Source: Arenicola marina (taxonomy: Eukaryota; Annelida; Polychaeta; Arenicolidae). From it: a DNA stretch of 64,000 bases. Under the pieces are notes generated by a model, which saw nothing but the letters and a program-made list of their open reading frames with translations, made no database searches and had not been told where the DNA came from. This document shows positions 23,135-33,735 of the stretch, piece after piece. How positions within the stretch are numbered: the first letter of the stretch is position 1; every line of letters starts with the position of its first letter. The stretch covers positions 35,454,820 to 35,518,819 of the forward strand of contig OZ025261.1 of the NCBI GenBank assembly GCA_964019135.1, written 5' to 3'. A program made the position numbers and the translations under genes.

Positions 23135-23707
23135 GATAACCAGGCAACACAAACGCCTCGTGGCTCACGATACTCTGCTCTATGACGTCATACAGTGATA
23201 ACCAGGCAACACTAACGCCTCGTGGCTCACGATACTCCGCTCTATGACGTCATACAGTGATAATCAGGCAACAATAACGCCTCGTGGCTCACGATACTCC
23301 GCTCTATGACGTCATACAGTGATAATCAGGCAACAATAACGCCTCGTGGCTCACCATACTCCGCTCTATGACGTCATACAGTGATAATCAGGCAACAATA
23401 ACGCCTCGTGGCTCACCATACTCCGCTCTATGACGTCATACAGTGATAATCAGGCAACAATAACGCCTCGTGGCTCACCATACTCCGCTCTATGACGTCA
23501 TACAGTGATAATCAGGCAACAATAACGCCTCGTGGCTCACGCTACTCCGCTCTATGACGTCATACAGTGATAATCAGGCAACACTAACGCCTCGTGGCTC
23601 ACAATACTCTGCTCTATGACGTCATACAGTGATAACCAGGCAATAATAACGCCTCGTGGCTCACCATACTCCGCTCTATGACGCAATACAATGATAACCA
23701 GGCAATA
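23135..23707. repeat. 62-bp tandem array with CRE palindromes, nine units
   Basis: Units start with 'gataa(c/t)caggcaac' at 23135, 23197, 23259, 23321, 23383, 23445, 23507, 23569 and 23631, with a partial tenth at 23693. Eight of the nine contain 'tatgacgtcata', which includes the palindromic CRE TGACGTCA; the ninth has lost it. There are no unique spacers, so it is not a CRISPR array. It lies about 320 bases beyond the dipeptidase stop, possibly in its 3' UTR or just downstream. Confidence 0.93.
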
Positions 23708-24027
23708 TATATTCTGGGCCCATGAAAGCCATAGGGTCGCCCGATAGCGTGTGCAGTGGATGACGTTGGTCATCACTGGGTTCCAACATGGTCACGCATA
23801 CCTCATAATACGGTAAACTTCCGGAGACCAGCCACCAAATCCGCCAGTGACGCTCACGAAGATACATATGATGTAAGTATGTATATGGAGGATGCCCATT
23901 GACACAGATACCATTATGCAGAAGCGCACAGCCGATTAGCGTTGATTTAAGGTTATTTTGCTAATGCTCTACGCGAGGCAGGAGACCCTGAAAGGTGTGC
24001 CAATCCCTTGGGTCCATCGTCCGAAGC

Positions 24028-27000
24028 CTACAGTTGAGCGACTTCGTGGAAATAAGCGGCCAGCAGCTTTGTCTGAAAAAAAAAAATATACTAAGTTATT
24101 AAGACGCGAAAAATAGCGACATAGTACTGGAAATAATCCTGCAAATTTCATCTTGCATTGACTTACCAAGAGTATCAATGTGTTTCAAAGATTATTAGCC
24201 AATATCCATTATATATTTTGGATTGATGTAGGGTGGAGCGATAATAACAACATTCGTGGTTAACACGGCCACACACGCTGTTTTGGAACGATGGTAGTGG
24301 TAACTGCACGGTAATGCGTTGTGCAATGTAAGTATCAGAGAGAGACCTTAGAGGCAATAAAACGAGAAAACGCACAATGCGGGATACAAGTTATCGTGAC
24401 CTACCCCGTTCATGTAGTTGCTCTTGTTGATTTTCTCATTCTGCGAATGAGCGCCGTCGTCACAAGAACCAATGGGAAGCAGCATTACATTCTTGCCGGT
24501 GGTCTCTTGCAGTGTCAAGGTCACTGGGATGCTACCGCCCTCTCGGGTCAAGTCGGGGTCACGACCAAAAACTAGACGGGTACGTGACGAGGCGGAAAGC
24601 AATGTCATGAGGTCATTTGTTACTAAATAGATTCTATCTTATAAAATGATGTACATGTTTATATCGGTAGCAAGCCCATTAAAGGTTGGTATCAGACACG
24701 ACGTAGGGCATCTTTCACTAAGACACATCGTTCAGCAGGATACATCAGCAACATAAAGTCACACAAGTTACCCACCCGTCCTGACAGCTTTCTTGCCAGC
24801 TTCGAAGTGCGGGTGCGAGAAGTCGGCCACCCAGGGCTTGCCTCCGTGACCCATGGACACTCTGAAGCACAGCAAATCACAGAGTATATATTATACAGAG
24901 GCGCAAACTATCCAAGAGAGTCTTGTTTGTGAATACAGCCGCTGGATGGTGACATCGTATGGTAAGCCGATGGCCATATTCTCAGACTCACTACACGAAT
25001 TCGTCTTGAGCAAGCAACCCCGTGGCGGAGCAACGCGCTGCGGTATCTTAGATAAATGTATAGCAAACTTCCAGCGGTACTATACATGAATATTTAGAAT
25101 ATACCAAAGGCAGAAATATTTTTTTCTTATCGTAGAATAAATTTCAGATGGAGAATATATCGAAACTTGTTTTGTTGGCTCCGCAAGACGGTTCTAGCAA
25201 CTTTTTGGCAGTACTACGGTCGAACAGTCCGTTGTTAACTCTGCTGCGTACGAAGATTTCCTTTCACCCCAATAAGCTTGGGAATTACAAGTGAAACTAG
25301 TATTGCTTTGACATTTTCTTTACCCTAATATAGCCTGATTTCATAATCGGCGTCATTTTACACAAAAAATGCTGGAAACGAATTCACAGACACTGCTGAA
25401 CGAAGTCCTGATACCACTACAATACGGATTCATAATACCAATACAATACGGATTCATAATACCAATGCAATACTGATTTATGATACCACTGTAATATGGA
25501 GGCTTAAGCAGCGATATTGTATACTGTGTGAGCAAACCCAAACTCATATTAATCACACCAGTGTCAAATACAGAGACTCATACGCTCACAACTCCACATC
25601 ACCAATAGAATGAAGGTAAGCTCGAGGCCCGGAGTCGATACCAGGACTTGTTGATCTGCCGTCTAGTGCGCTAACCACTACACCAGAGAGGCCCCCAAGG
25701 ATCTGTTGATCTGCCGTGTAGTGCGCTAACCAGTACATCATGGAGGCCCACAGGACCTATTGATCTGCCGTCTAGTGCGCTAACCACTACGCCAGGGAGG
25801 CCCACAGGACTTGTTGATCTGCCGTCTAGTGCGCTAATCACCACACCAGAGAGGCATGTTCTTAAATCTGAATAATCCCCTTCAAAGTCGACGCGGAAAA
25901 TGACAGACAAGGAGCATTACTTCATGACGTTGGGGCTTCCTCTCGTGGTGTGGATGTTCTGCAGGTAGTCGGTGACCATTTTCTCCACACCTTCCGGAAC
26001 CATATCCGGCACAATCCGGATGGAGAACTTCCCGATCACTTTGCGGGGGATGACAGTCTTGGATCCTGCGCCATCAAAGGCGCCTTCGATGCCTGTAGCA
26101 TGCCGCAAACACAGTTATCAACTAAAGCGGAATTCTCTATATTATTATGCCTGTAGCATGCCGCAAACACAGTTGTGAACTGAAGCATAAATCTCGATAT
26201 TATGATTATTCAGCGATAAGCTATTTTTTTTCTTGGTGACTGCACTATTAAAACATAGTAAGTGTTAATCGCAAAAATGTGCATAATAATAAATAAATAA
26301 TTATGTTAGTTTTGGGTGTCTTACGTGGTACCAACCGCAACCCCGATTTGCTACACGTTACAGCTTCACATCAGAGAAAGGTTCTACTCGATATCACTTA
26401 ATGGCGATTTCACTAAACGCAGGGTGAAGGCGTTTGCTTAAGCGCCTGAACCAAGGAGAAACATTGCCGTGATAGTGACATGTTCATTGCTAGCTTATAC
26501 CACGTGTTAGTACATACATTGGTTAAAATAGACCAAGGAACTTCCGTGGATAACGGGATGAAATGTTTGTGAACTAATCCAAAAACAAGCACTTTAAATA
26601 TCATTACAGAACCACACAATCACAATGTTACTTCATAAGGTTACTTCATAAGTGAAGCTTGGGGGATTGTGTGGAATGAAAGTTATATGGAAAGCACATT
26701 ATCCAGTTTTAGATTTAAGCACTAGTGTTACTAACCATGGAGCGACAGAGACGGGTGGCGCCATCTATGCATGAGAACATTCTCCTTCTTGTCTTGAATG
26801 AGTCGTTTGTGACCAAAACCGTCGCGATAGTCCTCCTGAAAACATCCAATGACGTGTACAGAGACTAGTTATATTATTATACTAGTTAGACATCACAAAA
26901 CGCAATGATTTAAACCACTAAGAAACTAAATTAATTTATTGCTACACGTGATATCTAACTGGCCACACATTGGATACATCAAATGTTTATCCTTATCATG

Positions 27001-30000
27001 TCGTTCACTATATAATGATAGTTCCTATCGGTATTTTGTTTAGCTAATTTTTACTTAGATAATTAGCCAAAATGGCTACAGTAAATGCTTGACAAGGTCG
27101 CGAGGCATGGTGTGACATGCCAGCTGTGGGTGCTCACCATGTCGAAGTCGATCGGCTCGTACAGCTGGCGCTCCGCCTCGGTGACGGGAGCCACGCTGTC
27201 ATACAGTCCGGGCACCAGGATCCTGCCGCTCGGATCAAGAAGACTGCCCATCAGCGCCACGACGTCCGTCATCGCCTCGTGGCTGCATGTCATCGGGATC
27301 ACACGGCAAATAATTTTCTTTTTGTTCCGATACAAATAAATGCGCCGATTTTCCCTAAATGCAGCTCACTTTTATTTGAAATCAACACCAGATTCATCAG
27401 GCGTGCTCTCCCCCCCCGCGGAGAGAGCCCCGCCCAAACAGACACACTTGCGACATTTCGTACGAATAGGACCTCATTTTTACCCCAATTAATTGCGAAT
27501 ACACAATATAAGCGCGCCGCTATTTCGTATTTTTAGGTAGTTGCTTTGTCAAACTAACAAGCGATTCCCTGGATGCCGCTGGGAGGTGAGTAACCTCCAC
27601 CCCCAACGCACACCTACTCCATACACCTCAGGCCCATAAACCTAACAGACAGACAGCTGGATACATGGAACGAATAAGATGACTAAGGATGGCATTTCCC
27701 AACTGGAGTTTTGTTGCAAAAAAATAACTGACGCGTCACCGGAAGACAAAAGCGCTACAAAGAACAAATATAGGCATCCCGTAATAGTAATGATGATAAA
27801 AGGTGAACTTACACGGTTCCACCATAGATTCCAGAGTGTAAATCCATCTTGGCACATTCCACTTCCACGAAGAAGTAGCAGATGCCCCTGAAGAAAATAC
27901 ACGTATTACCGCGCATGCCGGATGCGCATGCCGGATGCGCATCCGGATGCTCATGCCGGATGCGCATGCCGGATGCGCATGCCGGATGCTCATTAGATCA
28001 GTACTATGAATGTCAATGTTAGAAACAAACTTTATGCTAACCACCATTTGCGTATCACAAAATACAGAGGCGTACTGGAGCGAATCATTGAAGTACCCGT
28101 TACCAGTTGTTAAATGACCATTCAGCTTGGCATAACAGCTGTGGCAGGGCATACTTAAAACAATTTAACATGTCGAAATATAAAATGATTAGGCTTACTT
28201 TCTTTGTACAACCAATACGCCAATCAGTTTCAATCTGCACTAGACACGGGCGCATTTAGCCACAGAAACGATAAAAGCAAGAAATTTGCTCTGACAACAG
28301 ATGAAACGCCCATACCTCAAGCCGTATGTGATGCAGGGGGTATTCTTGCCCAACCAGTAGTTGTCGGATATCATGACGTAATCCACATCCTGCAACACAA
28401 AGGTGTCGTCTTATTAAAAGCAATATCATATTGAACTTGGAGATAAACTAATAAATATATACAACAGATATACAACCTAATATCTGGAGAAATATTCACC
28501 TTAAGCCAGGTATCTTTTCGCTGCTCGAGAGCCTCGTCCAACCCTTCACTGCCAGACTCCTCCATGCCCTCGAAGACAAACTGCAACAAGAGATTTATCC
28601 ATAGAAGACCGGTAAATAAAATATCGATTGACATTTCATTCAATTAAACTACTAAACTACTACTAACAGGTTGTTGCAGGTTTTGCTACGCGCGTTACAT
28701 TCTCACAGAGAAATAGCGAGACCACGAGCCGTAGGGCTACTTCCTACATCCAAGGAACGGGAATATAACAGACCCGGGCATCGGCCGCTCACAAAAATAT
28801 TGGGAGGAAAATACGGCGATGTTGGCAAAAAGATAGAGACGTATTGATAAAAAATAGTACTTTGATGATTTCTCAGCAGTGTTTAGATATCATCATTCTG
28901 TTTACAGAGAGGCCGCCTCGATAGCTCAGTGGATTAGAGCGCCTGCTCTGGCCACCTGAGAGCCTAACGGCACGTGGATCGCTGGTTCGCGCCCCGCTGT
29001 GGTCAGGTCTATGTTGTCGCAGGATAAAGTCCCCATGTCCTTTTTCGTGAAGAGTAGGGGGTTACCCCGGAGACATGGCTCCGCACTTCCATTCCTTCGC
29101 TCATTGACGCGATATGACCAGAAGTGGTCAAAGCGTCCTGAACAAACAACCTTACCTGCTTACCAAAAGACTTTTCACTTATCGCAGGATCCACCTAACA
29201 TAAGTGTCTCAACGACTTGACCAGTCAACATGCACGCAGCTACCCGCCTCTCTCAAGTGATCGGCAAACAAAACTCATCTGCAGGAGAATACCCACAGCA
29301 TTGCTTCAAGCTATTTCATCTGATCTTTTTGCTAGCATGTCACTTTGGCCCGCCAATTCGAAACTGCCGGGGCCGTACATTTCGCCCAGGTCTATGCCCC
29401 ATGTGTATTCGATGATTTGAAACACAAACCCGGGGAAGGAAACTATTTGTGTGACAGTAGGAAAAATATAAAAAATGTAGTGAAAAGGTAGGACATTAAG
29501 GATCAATGATAGGCCTGTGATATACATGCCTTGAGGTTGACGGGGAGGTCCAGTTTCAGTTCCTGGTAGGCCTCCACGGCGTTAAGGCAACACAAGACGG
29601 GGCCCTGCATGAAAGAATGAACACAAACTGGTGTTTAATGCACCTTTATGCAAACAAAACAAGAAGTCTTCGCAGAGTAAGGTGAACGGGCGGCTTGTCC
29701 AAATGTATACTGATTGGAGATCTGCGCATAAACCATTTTTATAATAACATCTATAACTACATAAATATCGCAGTTGAATTCACTTGGGGATGTAGTATAA
29801 CTCAATATCTCAATCAATGCTAATTAAACTGTTTTGCCGTCTATATAATGACTTTCAAAGTAGTTCTTAAAAATTAAACGGACACATTGTTAGCGTTAAG
29901 TCTTGCTTGAGTTATCATATATCTTCTTCTTAGGAGCCAAACACGGCTTCGCTTTTGAAATGTTGATAAGTGACCACACATGCAAGTCACACGTTCCCAC

Positions 30001-32713
30001 ACTAGACAACGTGGGGACCCTTTCGCTATTAACCGCGATCCGTTATAGCAGTCTGTAAATCCCTTCATAGTCGTAATATCCCCTTCTAGGCGCCCAGTCA
30101 ACCACATACGTAGTTGTTTTATTGCACAAGGCATATATTTACTTCTACAATAAGGACCTGAATACATAATTTCCATTTCTTCCAAACAATAAGCTCTGTC
30201 AAGGCTGGGTTGGCGGTTAAATGGTAAGTCCATATAGATAGATAAGCACGGTGGATCGGGAGCTCACCTTGTCATCTGTGGATCCTCTGCCGTACAGCTT
30301 ACCATCCACCTCCGTCAGCACGAAGGGCTCAGTGTCCCATCCATCCGCCTGCGATAAACCCGTTCAAATCCCAGAGCATGGCCATTAAAGCACAGGAAGA
30401 GGTAGCAGAAGAAGAAGGGCGACCCATAGTTTAATAACCTGTACACGTAAGTATATATGTGGGATGGCGGTGTTTAGTTGGTATTACACGTACCGCGTTT
30501 ACCGTATAATCACCACAAGTCACATAGCAAATTAAAGAGAAGCGTTGACCAGGATGATGTTTATACATAAAAATCGGAATACGTTGGAGTACCTGGGCGA
30601 ATTCCTTTATTAGAATAAACTGTTTGTTGAGGTTAGTCCTAGGACAATTTATCACAACATTATTGTCTCGAAATATTAATAATATTAATTGCCCCAGGAT
30701 TATAACCCGCAGGGCTTGGCAATATCTCAGTTAACCCGGGTTAATTAAAGTGCAACCCTGAAATCCACCTCATAAACTACTTACCTTCAGAGCAGGCTGC
30801 ACATCGAGATGGCCATAGACCAGGATTGTTTTCTTCTTGGGGTCCTTTCCTAGTTGTCCCATCAGGATCGGAGGCAGCTGGATCTTGGTTCCATCAGGCA
30901 GTGTCTCCATGCCAGGGTCCACGAGTTCCGTGGTGCCCCCCAGCCGATTCACCTCCTGTGGCACCACAAATCACCATTCTGATTGGTCCCATCTCCCATG
31001 TTATAGAGCCCATTATGGTCAATGGTAGGCGTGAGTTACACGTGAGCTATGTTGAATGGTTGGCTCTAACATGGAAAAACGACCTTCTGGTGTATATCTG
31101 CCTCATAGTGCAATGGTATATATCTATATATGGTACCCTTTCTCGTCTCTCAGTTCGCAGGTTGGGACAAGAGCAATGAAACCTAAAAAGAGCAGTCCTA
31201 TTTTTTGTTCTACTAACAAAGTTTAGTATTGTAATGTATATAAAATACTGATATATTAAAACATAGAAACAACCTTCAGCAACTGCAGTCACTATCAGGT
31301 TTTAATGACGTTGCTTATCAATTCTGTACCAATTTTGTTTTTTAAAGAACAGAAGGACCATCATAGAACAGACCAGTTGATGTGACAGAAAACGCTTTTT
31401 ACATGAGGCATACCTGAAACTGCATTGCATAATTAACAAGTGAAACAAATATTAATGCCTTGGACATTTGACATATGATTTATTTGAATTTCAACACCAA
31501 GCACACACAACCATGAGGGTATCATACTCAATCGCACAGTATGATGGCATTTCATTATTGTATATATATATATTCCCTTCCGTATTATATTGAAGACATA
31601 CCAAACATCAGCATTATATATGTACCGTGGCCACATCTTGAACCATGCGGAAGATCTCTTGTCTGGATTCAGGCCAAGCAGAGACACTCTGAATAGCCAC
31701 AGCATCAGTCAGCCTCTTCAGATACACACTCTCATGTGCATCGATATAGCTGTATGGGGACAGACGTGAAATACAAAAAAACTCATGTTATACAATTTAG
31801 CAATATCCTCACGTCTATGTAACCACTATATATACCCCGGTAGATAGTTGAGACGGAGGCTTAGCTGGCCTAGCCATGAAATGATATACTGGTACGGGAA
31901 ATAGGTATAAGTATCACCTAAATAAACGATTTAGCTACATCATTAGCTTATTTTATCGTTAATAACGTAAAATTATGGAAGCCGCCAGCCTGGCCTCTAA
32001 CGCTGCTTTACCGATTTATATAATACCCAAGCGTCTATCCTCCAAATTACAGGATTTTCCGTCCTGTCTGTAGCTTGCAATAAAAGTTAGAAGTGACCAC
32101 CAGCCACGATTTCGCCGCTTAACCAGGCAGCCCTTTTTGGAGGTGTGTCCACAATTGACCAATCAGGAGGAGATATGCAAATCGGAAATGACGCATACTG
32201 TGTGAGCAAAACAAGAGCGCGTCATCATCGCAAATATAAATAGCTAACTCCAATCCGGGTTTTTTTACGGAGACAATCGTTGCAAGAGATATATCAATAT
32301 GTTTGGATGCCATTTTTCCATGATATACTAAGATCATGGTTCACTGCGCGGCTTGGAACTGCCGCCATTCATCCGTAAATCGCGGCCCTGATCTCTGGTT
32401 TCATACGTTTCCCCTGAAGGATACACCCCCTCTGAAGAGTTCCCTCCGCGAGATAACTTCCAGTTATAACGTTAGGCGGCGCCACACAAAGGGTCACAAT
32501 ATACGTCACTTGCTTTGGCAAGATGGGGGCGGGTTGCCTTAATTTTTTTTCTTTCTACTTGTCATTCGGCCGCAACGAAGCGTTAGCACTCGCCAATTTA
32601 ATTTTACGATTTTTGGTGCAGATTGCGATTAGATTGGACACCCGCTTTAACAAATTATAAATTACAGCATATAAATATACCTACCTAAATAGGTTCTTCA
32701 TGAGTTCTTCCAT
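24028..32713 (-). CDS. Cytosolic non-specific dipeptidase (CNDP2-type), 14 exons
   Basis: Coding exons in transcription order are 32713-32685, 31749-31626, 30955-30785, 30348-30268, 29604-29530, 28580-28500, 28389-28316, 27887-27813, 27282-27138, 26835-26736, 26092-25921, 24861-24776, 24571-24405 and 24072-24028. All phases match, giving 474 residues, close to the 475 of the human enzyme. It is an M20-family, two-metal (Mn/Zn) peptidase that cleaves dipeptides such as Cys-Gly. Expected ligands and catalytic residues are visible: H100 and D102 in 'YGHLDVQP', D133 in 'STDDK', E167 and E168 in '[10 protein letters not shown]', D196 in 'ISDNYW', H229 in 'DLHSGIYGG' and H446 in 'DDGAHSQNE'. There is no signal peptide, so it is cytosolic. 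Intron 5 uses a GC donor (aag/gcatgt). The start follows an acceptor at 32730, so at least one non-coding 5' exon exists upstream. Introns carry SINEs and a THAP element. Confidence 0.96.
25624..25857 (-). repeat. Tandemly amplified tRNA-SINE head, four units
   Basis: On the minus strand the unit 'ctggtgtagtggttagcgca' plus 'ctagacggcagatcaa' is repeated four times, with unit borders at 25688, 25743, 25797 and 25851 (55, 54 and 54 bp). Only the outermost unit (25624-25687) keeps a decayed B-box-like end. The unit matches the head of the intact SINE at 39338-39522. It lies in the dipeptidase intron between exons 11 and 12. Confidence 0.85.
26091..26206 (-). repeat. 58-bp tandem duplication covering a splice acceptor
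   Basis: The 58-bp stretch 26091-26148 is repeated, with several changes, at 26149-26206. Each copy holds the minus-strand acceptor 'catgctacag/gcat'. The copy at 26093-26094 is the in-frame acceptor of dipeptidase exon 11; the other would add 58 nt and shift the frame. Confidence 0.85.
27911..27992. repeat. 13-bp minisatellite with GCATGC palindromes
   Basis: The unit 'gcgcatgccggat' is repeated about six times, with one 12-bp unit and two carrying 'gctcat'. It lies in the dipeptidase intron just upstream of exon 8. Confidence 0.85.
28910..29225 (+). mobile_element. tRNA-derived SINE in dipeptidase intron
   Basis: The 5' part has an A-box-like 'tagctcagtggattagagcg' and a B-box-like 'ggttcgcgcccc'. 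The tRNA-like head (28917-28998) is followed by a body ending in 'gtggtcaaagcgtcctgaa'. It lies in the intron between exons 5 and 6, opposite to the gene. It is not a working tRNA gene, since the anticodon arm does not fold cleanly. Confidence 0.7.
31973..32650 (+). mobile_element. THAP-carrying transposon copy (copy 1)
   Basis: This stretch aligns in inverted orientation with 45654-46288, sharing the ends 'ccgccagcctggcctctaac' and 'ggacacccgctttaa'. The outer borders show TTAA or TTA-like words. It carries the THAP frame 32336-32542, which the other copy has lost by deletion. The class is unknown: THAP suggests a P-like lineage, but TTAA borders are a piggyBac trait. It fills most of the dipeptidase first intron. 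Confidence 0.65.
32336..32542 (+). CDS. THAP-type zinc finger N-terminus, partial
   Basis: The 68-codon frame starts '[13 protein letters not shown]' and contains 'WFHTFPLKD', the CxxxxC start and FHxFP core of a THAP DNA-binding domain. The later part, which should supply a second tryptophan-proline and the CxxH pair, is not recognisable, so the domain is incomplete as it stands; a splice after it cannot be excluded. It belongs to the transposon copy around it. Confidence 0.5.
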   Translation: MVHCAAWNCRHSSVNRGPDLWFHTFPLKDTPPLKSSLREITSSYNVRRRHTKGHNIRHLLWQDGGGLP

Positions 32714-33540
32714 ATTTCTATTGTATGCACTGAAAATGAAATATACAAACTGATATATTAAAATATTCCACATAAAGCGGCATCAGTCAGTTATTGTTCA
32801 CTATAAAAGAATTAAAGTCACCTGCAGAGGAGTATATACTTGCGAAAAAGTGGCTGAAAAGCTGCTGTCTGTAATAGGAATTTGTGTGGAAAACAAATCA
32901 GGATTGGCTGAAAAGTAAAAGGATTTGAGATGGGAGCAGGGTATGCACAGAAGCTTCTGGCTTCCGGCTTCGAATATTTGGTTGTAGATCGCCACCCCAC
33001 CCCCCACCCCCCTCCCCATGCCCTCCTGTGTTCCTATTGGCTGTCGATCAGCGGCCGCATCAAGCTGCGGCCCCATCAGGGTTGAGTTGCGGAGCACGCT
33101 CGACCGCCGCGAACATTTTCGGTCACTCGGAGCTCGCTATGCAACGACATTGGTCATATCGAACTATTTCCAATTGTTGCGGGGATATCTACTAAATAAA
33201 TCTCCTTACTTAGGAAATAGCATCACAATCTAAATAGTGTAAATATTGATAAATAAAAGATAACTATAAAGCATCGATATTTACGGGTTATCCCCACTTA
33301 TTTGAGAAAAATCGTCGTCCAGAGTTTAAACTTATCATGCGGGGCTGCTCTTGATCGCGGCGAACCATACCCCACTTCCGGTTCAAAATTGAACGCGTCC
33401 TTGACCAATCCGCCAAGTTCAAATCCTTATTAGTCGTTGCCGATGGCGTGCGCACGCGGTCGACACCCATATGCAACGCACCCTGGCGTACACCCTATTT
33501 TTTATCCAGTCTATTTATAATGTCTGTTTTAAAGTGAAAC
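32714..33540. other. Upstream region of the dipeptidase gene
   Basis: A CpG-rich patch with inverted CCAAT ('attgg', 33038) and 'gcggccgc' lies at 33030-33140. No exon of another gene is recognised. It may hold the promoter or an upstream non-coding exon. Confidence 0.35.
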
Positions 33541-33735
33541 CAAGTTTTTCGTGATTCAAGACAAAATACAGCATAACAGGTAACATTATCGCTTCGGGAT
33601 CCGTAACTTAAACAATTTAATCAAGGAACTTTGTACAATACCAAAATACTTAAAACGTACCTGCCTCTGCGACCACTGGAACGATTCTGATTGCTGGTCA
33701 TGTGAACAAGCCAACAGAGGCTAAGCTCTTATCTT
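33540..33735 (-). promoter_or_regulatory. Candidate non-coding first exon/promoter of the dipeptidase gene, also copied elsewhere
   Basis: On the minus strand the sequence 'gttcacatgaccagcaatca' then 'gcagaggcag/gtacgt' reads as an exon end with a good donor at 33655-33656. The same segment, including the following intron start with 'aacaatttaatcaa' reversed, is found at 53555-53740 and 59755-59940. Use as the dipeptidase first exon is inferred from position and strand only. Confidence 0.4.

Noticed and set aside
23135-23707. CRISPR array
   Set aside because: The units are contiguous copies with no unique spacers, and the DNA is eukaryotic.
27085-27536. 139-codon and 84-codon + strand frames
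   Set aside because: They are antisense shadows of dipeptidase exon 9, which is conserved on the minus strand.
27905-28152. 138-codon minus-strand frame
   Set aside because: It includes the 13-bp minisatellite and reads dipeptidase exon 8 out of frame.
28917-29000. A functional tRNA gene
   Set aside because: It is followed by a SINE body, and the anticodon arm region is too long for a tRNA.
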